Shown here: in pieces, positions 32,506-41,466 of the stretch
Layout: every line of letters begins with the position of its first letter
Numbering within the stretch: position 1 is the first letter of the stretch
Assembly: GCA_014361055.1 (NCBI GenBank)
Contig: JACIWI010000038.1
Coordinates: forward strand, 1-41,466
DNA length: 41,466 nt
Reading direction: 5' to 3'
Source of the DNA: Candidatus Bipolaricaulota bacterium
GTDB taxonomy: Bacteria > Bipolaricaulota > Bipolaricaulia > Bipolaricaulales > Bipolaricaulaceae
Made by a program: the position numbers and the translations under genes
Notes under the pieces: generated by a model
What the model saw: the letters and a program-made list of their open reading frames with translations, nothing else
Databases searched by the model: none
Told to the model about the DNA's origin: nothing

Positions 32506-33344
32506 GCGAGAGATCAACACCCGACCCCCACGGCACACGCGGATCCGGTACCATTGCCAGGGGATCTGCCATCGACAGGGCGAGGGAACTCAGCGCGCCG
32601 TACACGACAAAGCCAGGGGTGATCGGGATCTACCTCGTCGGCTCGGCCAGCCGGCCGTTCCGGGACCGGCTCTCCGATTACGACATCGAGGTGGCCATGG
32701 ACGACGCGGCCTACGCCGCCACCCCAATGGAGGAGCGGCACGTGTTCGTGATCGACGAGGGGCCGCCGAAGAAGGTGGACCACGAGTTCTACCTGCGTTC
32801 GTGGAGCGAGCTTGTCGCACTGGAACGGTCCACCCACGATCTCGACCACTATCCGTTCCAGCATGCGGCGATCCTCCACGACCCCACGGGGCGGCTGGCG
32901 ACCCTGTTCCGCCGACTGGCCGTGCTCCCCCCAGGGGTGCGGGAGGTCCGGCTCAAGGTGCACTACCTGGAGACGGTGTTTGCTCTCGGTCGGGCCGCGA
33001 AGTGCCTGGACCGGGACCGGGAACTCGCCGCTCGGCTGATCCTCGGCGAGGCCGGCCTCGCGTTGGTCAAGCTCCTCGCCGTGGCCCGCGGGTCGTGGGC
33101 TCCGACCCGGCACTGGGCGGCGGAGGAACTGCGCCTCCTCGGCATCCCCGATGACCTCCTCGGCCACGCCGCCGCCATCCTCGCTGCCCCCACCCACGAC
33201 GGCCTCAAGGACCTGCGGGACGCGATCCACCGGTACCTCGACGGCCTCGGGGAGTCGTTCCACCACGACCGGATGGCCCTCGTCCGCTGGGCGTTCCTCA
33301 CCGCGGCCGGCAAACAGGCGTTCCGCACCTGGGGCGTTCAGTAA
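32502..33344 (+). CDS. Nucleotidyltransferase-fold protein
   Basis: The 280-residue protein has the polymerase-beta-type nucleotidyltransferase signature (YLVGSASRPFRDRLSDYDIEV, i.e. GS...D.D), with a third acidic residue probably in KVDHEFYLRS. A helical C-terminal half follows. It resembles DUF4037-type proteins; the substrate (nucleotide to drug, protein or RNA) is unknown. The ATG at 32502 overlaps the yqeG stop. It is the last gene of the operon and is followed by a hairpin terminator 9 nt after its stop. Confidence 0.75.
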   Translation: MSERSTPDPHGTRGSGTIARGSAIDRARELSAPYTTKPGVIGIYLVGSASRPFRDRLSDYDIEVAMDDAAYAATPMEERHVFVIDEGPPKKVDHEFYLRSWSELVALERSTHDLDHYPFQHAAILHDPTGRLATLFRRLAVLPPGVREVRLKVHYLETVFALGRAAKCLDRDRELAARLILGEAGLALVKLLAVARGSWAPTRHWAAEELRLLGIPDDLLGHAAAILAAPTHDGLKDLRDAIHRYLDGLGESFHHDRMALVRWAFLTAAGKQAFRTWGVQ

Positions 33345-33352
33345 CAAAGGAA

Positions 33353-33372
33353 GGGCCCCGTTTCCGGGGCCC
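33353..33372. terminator. Bidirectional hairpin terminator between convergent genes
   Basis: The arms GGGCCCCG (33353-33360) and CGGGGCCC (33365-33372) form a perfect 8-bp stem with a TTTC loop. On the + strand it is followed by ACTTTGT, and on the minus strand by CTTCCTTTGTT. It can end the long rimP operon and the csp gene. Confidence 0.75.
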
Positions 33373-33401
33373 CACTTTGTCTAGCTCGTTCTGGACGTGA
33401 T

Positions 33402-33602
33402 TTACCGTACCGTCACATTCTTGGCTTGTGGCCCTTTCGGGCCCTGCTCGACCTCGAACTCCACGGTCTGACCCTCGCGCAGGGACTTGAAGCCGGGCAT
33501 GTTGATCGCCGAGAAATGCACGAACACATCCGGCCCGCCCTCCTGCTCGATGAAGCCGTAACCCTTGGAATCGTCGAACCACTTCACCTTGCCGGTGGCC
33601 AT
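33402..33602 (-). CDS. csp: Cold-shock domain protein (CspA family)
   Basis: The 66-residue single-stranded nucleic-acid-binding protein starts [20 protein letters not shown]. It has RNP1 (KGYGFIE) and RNP2 (VFVHFSAI) and ends QAKNVTVR. It acts as an RNA chaperone. AAGGAGGGGGA lies just before the ATG at 33602; the frame is open upstream but uncoding. A strong promoter about 110 nt upstream gives a long leader, as in other csp genes. Confidence 0.95.
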   Translation of the reverse strand: MATGKVKWFDDSKGYGFIEQEGGPDVFVHFSAINMPGFKSLREGQTVEFEVEQGPKGPQAKNVTVR

Positions 33603-33719
33603 TGGTTGTTCCCCCTCCTTTTTCTTACCGTTTCGACCGACTACACGTGCCCCTACTCGCTCGTTGGGGAACTCCCAACAGCCACTTCGGTTGCACTTCG
33701 TCCGGTCCAGCAAGCAATA

Positions 33720-33747
33720 ATTATACCAAAAGCGAGGGGAAAGGCAA
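33720..33747 (-). promoter_or_regulatory. Sigma-70 promoter of csp with long 5' leader
   Basis: On the minus strand TTGCCT (33742-33747), a 16-nt spacer and a perfect TATAAT (33720-33725) predict a start near 33712. That gives about 110 nt of untranslated leader before csp. The same AT block (33716-33726) is the only AT-rich part of the csp/sigma intergenic region. Its + strand TATACC may serve the sigma gene. The rest of 33603-33763 shows no gene. Confidence 0.65.
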
Positions 33748-33763
33748 GGGCCCTTGGATCGCC

Positions 33764-36684
<2,921 letters not shown>

Positions 36685-38019
36685 TCACCTCGGCAGAGGG
36701 TACCCCTGCACCCGCCGGTGGGCCATCCCCTGGAGGGCCTCGGTGAACGCGCGTCGCAGCTGCGCCAAGTCGGCCATGGTGAGAGGGGCTCGGTCGAGCT
36801 GCCCATCGCGCCGCCGGTCCTCGATCACCTGATCCACCACCTCGGCCAAGTCCTCCCGGTCCCGCCCCCGCGAATACGCCTCCACCGAGTCGGCGAGCAT
36901 CACCACCGCCGTTTCCTTGGTGTCCGGGAGCGGGGAATCGTAGCGGAACTCATCCTCGGTCAGGCCCTGGCCAGCTCCCCGCTGGGAAAGGGAGCGCATC
37001 ACGGTGGTGCCGTGGTGGGTGGCCACGAACTTGAGCACGTCCCCGCGCAGGCCGTAGTGGCGGCCAAGCTCCACCCCGTCCTTGACGTGGGAGGCGAGGA
37101 TGACCTTGGACATCGACGGTGGGAGCTCGTCGTGGGGGTTGGTCCCGTTTTGGTTTTCGCCGAAGAACTGGGGGCGGAGGAGCTTGCCGATGTCGTGGTA
37201 CAGCCCCCCCACCGCGGCGAGCAGCGGGTCCGCCCCCACCGCCCGCGCCCCGGCCTCGGAGAGCGCGGACACGTCCCGGGCGTGGTAGTAGGTTCCCGGG
37301 GCCTCGGCCCGCAGGCGCTCCAGCAGAGGATGCGATGGGCTTAGAAGCTCGGCCAGGGTAAGGCGGCTGGTCCGGTCCACCGTGCGCTCCACGAACGGAA
37401 GAAGGGTCCACACGATCACCGCCGAGGAGAGCCCAGACAGGAACGCTGCCCCTACCCCGAACGCCCCGGACCACGGCCACAGGGCGAACGCCCCCAGCCC
37501 CCCGGCCACACCGGCCAGGACCCCGGACAGGAGGAGGTCTCGGCCCCGGCGGGCCTGCTCGGCGAACAGGGCCATCGTCACCCCACCCAACAGCGCGGAC
37601 AGGAGCGGGTTCCCTCCCACCAGCGGTCCCGCCCACCCGAGGAGGGGGAGCAGCAAGAGCATCGCTGTGGATTTGGACTGGAACAAAGCGGCCAGCCCGG
37701 CGGTGACCCCCCACGGGAGGAGGTAGGGGGAACCGATGGAACCGACCCGGGACAAGAGGGCCCCGAGGGCGATCAAGCCCAGCTCCAGCCGCCGTTCCCT
37801 CGGCGGGGCTGCCCAGGCGAGGGCCACGGCCGGGCCCAGGATGCCCAGCATCCCCGCCGCGAGCTTGGGCCACGGGGTAAGGGTTGGTCCTCCCCGCCAC
37901 GACCACGCCGAGGCGGCCGCGGCGATGAGGACCAGGGCCACCCACTCCGGCCACGGCAAGCGCCCCAGGCTAGGAATCCGTTTCTGCGGCTTGACCCTGC
38001 GTCTTCTCGCTGCGCTCAT
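36685..38019 (-). CDS. pgpH: PgpH-like 7TM-HD phosphohydrolase without ectodomain
   Basis: The 444-residue protein has six or seven hydrophobic helices (about 25-210) and then an HD domain: TYYHARDV (His246), GLYHDIGKL (His275, Asp276), RPQFFGENQNGTNPHD, SHVKDGVELGRHYG and HHGT. The HD part matches PgpH, the c-di-AMP phosphodiesterase. The large extracellular 7TMR-HDED domain that precedes the helices in Listeria and Bacillus PgpH is missing. ATG 38019 has GAGG upstream and overlaps phoH by 50 nt. The phoH-pgpH order is the conserved one, but ybeY, usually next, is replaced by ligA. Confidence 0.88.
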   Translation of the reverse strand: MSAARRRRVKPQKRIPSLGRLPWPEWVALVLIAAAASAWSWRGGPTLTPWPKLAAGMLGILGPAVALAWAAPPRERRLELGLIALGALLSRVGSIGSPYLLPWGVTAGLAALFQSKSTAMLLLLPLLGWAGPLVGGNPLLSALLGGVTMALFAEQARRGRDLLLSGVLAGVAGGLGAFALWPWSGAFGVGAAFLSGLSSAVIVWTLLPFVERTVDRTSRLTLAELLSPSHPLLERLRAEAPGTYYHARDVSALSEAGARAVGADPLLAAVGGLYHDIGKLLRPQFFGENQNGTNPHDELPPSMSKVILASHVKDGVELGRHYGLRGDVLKFVATHHGTTVMRSLSQRGAGQGLTEDEFRYDSPLPDTKETAVVMLADSVEAYSRGRDREDLAEVVDQVIEDRRRDGQLDRAPLTMADLAQLRRAFTEALQGMAHRRVQGYPLPR

Positions 38020-38902
38020 AGGCCTCGATGATCGCCTTCACCAACGGGTGCCGGACCACGTCCCGGCGATCGAGATGCACGATGGCGATCCCGGGGATCC
38101 CGGCCAGGATGTGCTGCACCTCCGCCAACCCCGATGGGCGCCCTTCTAGGTCGACCTGGGTGATGTCCCCGGTCACCACCGCCTTGGACCCGAACCCAAG
38201 CCGGGTGAGGAACATCTTCATCTGGGTGTGGGTGGTGTTCTGGGCCTCATCCAGGATCACGAACGCGTGGTTCAGGGTCCGCCCGCGCATGAACGCCAGC
38301 GGCGCGATCTCCACCCGCCCGGTCTGGATGTACTTGTCGAGCTCGGAGGCCGGGATCATGTCGTAGATCGCGTCGTACAGCGGGCGCAGGTATGGGTTCA
38401 CCTTCTGGAAGATGTCCCCCGGCAGGAACCCGAGCTGTTCCCCGGCCTCCACCGCGGGCCGGGTGAGGACGATGCGCTTGATCTTCCCTCGCTGGAGCGC
38501 GCTCAGGGCCAACGCCACCGCGAGGTACGTCTTCCCGGTCCCGGCGGGACCAATGGCGAACACCACGTCGTTGTCCCGGATCGCCTCCACGTATTGGCGC
38601 TGGCCGGCCGTCTTGGGGCGGATCGCCTCCCCCCAGTGGGTGACCTGGACCACGTCCGTCAGGACCCCGGCCAGGTCCTCCCCGTCTCGGACCTGAGCGA
38701 TCAGGTACCGGACCTCATCCGGGGTTGGGGTGTGCTTCCCCTGCGCCACCTCCACGAGCTTGCCGAACAAGCGCTCGAGCTGGCCGACCTCTTTCTCTTC
38801 GCCTTCGATCTGCACCCGGTCCCCGCGGGCCACGATGCGGGCGTCGGTGAACACCTGGCTAATCAGCCGCAGGTTGCGGTTGTACTGGCCGAGCACCCCC
38901 AC
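37970..38902 (-). CDS. phoH: PhoH-like ATPase
   Basis: The 310-residue protein has an N-terminal KH-like part (RNLRLISQVF, ARIVARGD) and the PhoH ATPase domain. Walker A is GPAGTGKT (118-125) and Walker B is AFVILDEAQNTT, with VVTGDITQVDL. Its role in RNA metabolism is suggested by its neighbours in many genomes but is not proven. The start is unclear. GTG 38902 is the only usual start codon in frame, yet about 10 upstream codons (SEIALGGYDVA) look like the missing family N terminus and no ATG, GTG or TTG precedes them. A rare start such as ATC is possible. Confidence 0.92.
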   Translation of the reverse strand: MGVLGQYNRNLRLISQVFTDARIVARGDRVQIEGEEKEVGQLERLFGKLVEVAQGKHTPTPDEVRYLIAQVRDGEDLAGVLTDVVQVTHWGEAIRPKTAGQRQYVEAIRDNDVVFAIGPAGTGKTYLAVALALSALQRGKIKRIVLTRPAVEAGEQLGFLPGDIFQKVNPYLRPLYDAIYDMIPASELDKYIQTGRVEIAPLAFMRGRTLNHAFVILDEAQNTTHTQMKMFLTRLGFGSKAVVTGDITQVDLEGRPSGLAEVQHILAGIPGIAIVHLDRRDVVRHPLVKAIIEAYERSEKTQGQAAETDS

Positions 38903-38942
38903 CGCTACGTCATAACCGCCCAGAGCGATCTCACTCGTCTTC

Positions 38943-40202
38943 CTACCGATCGACCATCACCCCCAACATGTGCCCCTCATCCACCTGGACGAGGCGCGTC
39001 GCCACCATTGTACCCCGCGGCGCGATCCGGGTGCCCCGCACCCCTACCCACAGGTAGTTCTCGGCGTGGCCCCACAGGAGGCCCCTGTCCTCTTCCTCTA
39101 CCAGGACCTGGAGCACCTCGCCCAGGAACCGGCGCCGCGCCGCCCGCGACCAGCCGGCGGCGAGATCGGCGAGCTCCGCCGCCCGTTGCGCCGCCACCTC
39201 CGCTGGCACCGGCGGCCGTAACCCCGCCGCCGTGGTCCCCGGCCGAGGGGAGAACCGGAAGATGTGAACGTTCAGGGGCTCAAGGTCGGCGAGGAGCTCC
39301 GCCGTGCGCCGGAATGCGGCATCGTCCTCCCCGGGGAACCCCACCATCACGTCCGCGCCCAACGTCGCCCGGGGCACGGCAGCGAGAAACATCTGGGCCC
39401 GCTCCCGGTACTCGGCCGCGGTGTACGCCCGCCTCATCCGCTGGAGGACCTGGTCGTCGCCGGATTGCAGGGGCAGGTGGAGGTACGGGCATAGCCGCGG
39501 TTCCCGAGCGAATAGGGCGACGAGCTCGCCCGACACCCCCTCTGGGTTGAGGGAACTGAGGCGGAACCGGACCCCGTCCACCTGGAGGAGTTCCCGCAGG
39601 AGGTCGACGAGGGACGGTCGGTGGGGCAGGTCCTGGCCGTACTGGGCGAGGTTGATGCCCACGATGACGATCTCCCGATGGCCGGCGCGGGCGAGGGCCG
39701 CCGCCTCATCCCGGGCCACGGCCGGGGTCTTGCTGCGCAGCGGGCCCCGCACCTGCCACGTGCGGCAGAACGCGCAAGCTTGGGTGCACCCGTCCTGGAC
39801 CTTGAGCAGGGCCCGCACCCGGGCCATCGGCCCTGCTACCCGCTCCTCGTCCATGGGGATCCAGCCCCCGTCGGGGGGCGGCCGACCTTGCAGGAAGGCC
39901 TCGATCCACGACCGCAGCCGGGCCTTGTCCCGGTTGCCCACCACGAGGTCGGCCCCGGCGGCACGGAGGCGTGCCCCGGCCCTGTCCGCCCCGCACCCCA
40001 CCGCCACGACGAGGGCCCCAGAGTGGTTCCGCTTGAGGCGCCGCACGAGCTGGCGGGCCTTGCGGTCGGCCAGGGCTGTCACCGTGCATGTGTTCACCAC
40101 GTGGATCTCGCCCTCTCCGGGAAGCCCAGCCAGGTGCTCCCGGAGGAATTGGGCCTCGTACTGGTTCACCCTACAGCCCAAGGAATGGACGAATGCCCTC
40201 AT
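38943..40202 (-). CDS. mtaB: MtaB-type tRNA methylthiotransferase (radical SAM)
   Basis: The 419-residue enzyme has an N-terminal UPF0004 domain with three cluster Cys ([19 protein letters not shown]). The radical-SAM motif is [10 protein letters not shown]-terminal TRAM domain spans about 350-419. The opening [19 protein letters not shown] is of the MtaB type, which makes ms2t6A37 in tRNA, rather than MiaB or RimO. ATG 40202 overlaps the AMMECR1 stop (TCAT on +). The frame is open further upstream, but that part overlaps AMMECR1 in antiparallel noise. Confidence 0.93.
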   Translation of the reverse strand: MRAFVHSLGCRVNQYEAQFLREHLAGLPGEGEIHVVNTCTVTALADRKARQLVRRLKRNHSGALVVAVGCGADRAGARLRAAGADLVVGNRDKARLRSWIEAFLQGRPPPDGGWIPMDEERVAGPMARVRALLKVQDGCTQACAFCRTWQVRGPLRSKTPAVARDEAAALARAGHREIVIVGINLAQYGQDLPHRPSLVDLLRELLQVDGVRFRLSSLNPEGVSGELVALFAREPRLCPYLHLPLQSGDDQVLQRMRRAYTAAEYRERAQMFLAAVPRATLGADVMVGFPGEDDAAFRRTAELLADLEPLNVHIFRFSPRPGTTAAGLRPPVPAEVAAQRAAELADLAAGWSRAARRRFLGEVLQVLVEEEDRGLLWGHAENYLWVGVRGTRIAPRGTMVATRLVQVDEGHMLGVMVDR

Positions 40203-40717
40203 TCCGTGTGCCGCTCCACGGTGAACCGGTACAGCTGGCATGGCGCGTCCGGGGGCAGGCCGGCCTTGAGCTTGGCGATCCAGAGCTGCTCCTCCACCGT
40301 GTCCACCCCGGGGAGGTCGGGGAGGAGCAGCCCCCGCCGCCACCCGCTCTCCACGATCACCCCGTACCGCTTGGGGTCGAGGTCCCCCGCGGTGCACGGC
40401 TCGGGCGGGGACAGGACGTCCACCGACACGTCGAGCTCCGGCAGTTCCTCTGGCTGCACCGGGGGGAACCTAGGATCGGCGGTGGCCGCGCGGATCGCGT
40501 TCTCGATGATCTCCTCGGCCAGGTTGGGCTCGGTGGGAAGGTAGGTCCCGATGCAGCCGCGGAGCTCCCCCCGCTTCTTCAGGGATACGAACGCCCCCGC
40601 CTGCCGGGCAAGGAGCTCCGCCGCCAGGTCCGGCGGGGGCGAGAACCGGCGGCGATCCCGCACGTAGGCGACGATGCTCGATCGGGCCAAAGCCACGTAG
40701 GGATCAGGATTCCTCAC
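40199..40717 (-). CDS. AMMECR1-domain protein
   Basis: The 172-residue AMMECR1-family protein has [20 protein letters not shown], the diagnostic RGCIG core, [25 protein letters not shown] and [12 protein letters not shown]-like [16 protein letters not shown]. Function is unknown; in many microbes it travels with MEMO and radical-SAM partners, absent here. I start at GTG 40717 because a promoter with TTGACA ends its -10 box 7 nt upstream. The longer open frame to 41044 is out of step with family length. Confidence 0.9.
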   Translation of the reverse strand: MRNPDPYVALARSSIVAYVRDRRRFSPPPDLAAELLARQAGAFVSLKKRGELRGCIGTYLPTEPNLAEEIIENAIRAATADPRFPPVQPEELPELDVSVDVLSPPEPCTAGDLDPKRYGVIVESGWRRGLLLPDLPGVDTVEEQLWIAKLKAGLPPDAPCQLYRFTVERHTE

Positions 40718-40724
40718 GGAGTGA

Positions 40725-40752
40725 AGGGTACCCAACCCACCCCTGCTGTCAA
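40725..40752 (-). promoter_or_regulatory. Promoter of the AMMECR1-mtaB-phoH-pgpH-ligA operon, leaderless geometry
   Basis: The minus strand has a perfect -35 TTGACA (40747-40752), a 16-nt spacer and TACCCT (40725-40730). A 7-nt gap follows to the GTG at 40717. The -10 is weak (3 of 6), but the placement repeats that of three other genes here. Confidence 0.5.
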
Positions 40753-40759
40753 CCCCGGT

Positions 40760-40789
40760 TTGACGTACCCACCCAGGACGGGCTAACCT
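40760..40789 (+). promoter_or_regulatory. Promoter of the LCP gene
   Basis: TTGACG (40760-40765), an 18-nt spacer and the -10-like TAACCT (40784-40789) lie on the + strand. The predicted start (about 40796) falls after ATG 40791 and just before ATG 40800, favouring the latter and a leaderless message. Confidence 0.4.
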
Positions 40790-40799
40790 CATGTTGGAC

Positions 40800-41466
40800 A
40801 TGCGTCGGGTTGGCATCAGCATTGGCCTTGTGTTGATTGGGGTGGCGGTGGCCCTGTTCTTCCTGTATTCCCGAACCGATGTGGAGCGGGCGCTGCGGCG
40901 GGGGGAGCCGGTGTACGTGCTGGTGGTAGGGGTGGACGATGCGAAGCACGGGGTGCCCCAGGCGGACCTCATCGCCGTGGCTGGGTTGTTCCCGGGTGGC
41001 CGGACGGTGTGGGTCTCGATCCCGCGGCACCTCGCCTGCCCCACCGCGGTGGGGTGGCGTCCCCTCTACGCGTTGTACGCCGCCGAGGGGGTGGATGGCC
41101 TGCGCCGACGGGTGGCCGGCCTCCTTGAGCTCCCCATCGACCACTGGGTGGAGGTGGACTTCGCCGCGTTCCAGAAGCTGGTGGACCTCGTGGGGGGGGT
41201 CGAGGTCGCGGTGGAGGCCCGTTTGGTGTACATGGACTGGTCACAGGACCTGTTCATCGACGTTCCGGCTGGGCTGCAGAACCTGAGCGGGGCGAAGGCG
41301 CTGGAGTACGTGCGGTACCAGGAAGGCGATGAGTTAGGGCGGATCGCCCGCCAGCACGTGTTCCTCCAGGCCCTGTGGGACCGGCTGCGGGGCCTTTCTT
41401 GGTCGCGGTGGCGGGAGGTGGTGCAGGTGGGGCGGGAGGCGGTGCGCACGGACCTCTCGGTGTGGG
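40800..41466 (+). CDS. LytR-CpsA-Psr (LCP) family protein, 3' truncated by window edge
   Basis: At least 222 residues of an LCP phosphotransferase are visible. There is one N-terminal helix ([20 protein letters not shown]), then VLVVGVDD, the substrate-pocket strand TVWVSIPR with its Arg, [27 protein letters not shown] and [13 protein letters not shown] proteins transfer lipid-linked glycans to peptidoglycan or to proteins. The first Asp motif, usually R(S/T)D, reads QAD here. The start is ATG 40800 (promoter position) or ATG 40791. The frame runs on past the right edge. Confidence 0.88.
   Translation, partial: MRRVGISIGLVLIGVAVALFFLYSRTDVERALRRGEPVYVLVVGVDDAKHGVPQADLIAVAGLFPGGRTVWVSIPRHLACPTAVGWRPLYALYAAEGVDGLRRRVAGLLELPIDHWVEVDFAAFQKLVDLVGGVEVAVEARLVYMDWSQDLFIDVPAGLQNLSGAKALEYVRYQEGDELGRIARQHVFLQALWDRLRGLSWSRWREVVQVGREAVRTDLSVW

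Noticed and set aside
38228-39550. 440-codon plus-strand frame opposite phoH and mtaB
   Set aside because: It spans two well-supported opposite-strand genes and their gap, which a real gene would not do.

Overview
The window is one continuous piece of a GC-rich bacterial chromosome. It is densely packed, with about 38 protein genes, almost no spacer DNA, and many start/stop overlaps of the ATGA or GTGA type. I see no rRNA, tRNA, insertion sequence, phage gene or CRISPR array. NusA, RimP, LigA, RNase Y, a sigma-70 factor and MtaB make it bacterial. Several exported proteins carry signal peptides without a lipobox cysteine, and one ends in Phe like an outer-membrane barrel, so a diderm is likely. 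My best guess is a thermophilic candidate-phylum bacterium such as Bipolaricaulota (OP1/Acetothermia). The hints are SpoVS beside RNase Y, a cyclic-2,3-diphosphoglycerate-synthetase-like GTPase, GH57 enzymes and high GC. This assignment is an inference and is not proven by the sequence.

Region 1 (1-11893, + strand) is an alpha-glucan utilisation locus. It encodes a GH36/raffinose-synthase-like enzyme cut by the window edge, a secreted GH57 amylopullulanase-like enzyme, a secreted GH13 enzyme with a starch-binding-like domain, a maltodextrin ABC importer (MalE, MalF, MalG) and a cytoplasmic GH13 enzyme. Polymer would be cut outside, oligomers imported, and the products cleaved inside. The importer ATPase (MalK/MsmK) and a local regulator are absent. 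malF is broken by an in-frame TAA at a conserved Tyr position, followed at once by ATG ATG. A perfect GC hairpin lies between malE and malF and separates a strong Shine-Dalgarno sequence from the malF start.

Region 2 (11917-22210) is housekeeping: pfkA and a COG2509 flavoprotein (minus); rsmD-surE; DUF72-thrC-phosphodiesterase (plus); a decayed nitroreductase remnant; a secreted beta-rich protein; the cDPGS-like GTPase (minus); pgsA (plus); and rluD (minus), which overlaps pgsA tail to tail.

Region 3 (22238-33344, +) is a long probable operon: rimP-nusA-RND exporter-rny-spoVS-AtpI-like-PPIase/TPR-mazG-DUF4911-like-yqeG-nucleotidyltransferase. It closes with a strong hairpin terminator shared with the convergent cold-shock gene.

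Region 4 (33402-41466) holds csp and a primary-type sigma factor diverging from one AT-rich promoter block. A minus-strand operon follows (AMMECR1-mtaB-phoH-pgpH-ligA), then a divergent LytR-CpsA-Psr gene cut by the right edge.

A recurring regulatory theme is that several genes (DUF72, pgsA, rimP, AMMECR1, probably LCP) have a -35/-10 pair whose -10 box ends only 7-10 nt before the start codon. This predicts leaderless mRNAs alongside normally SD-led genes.
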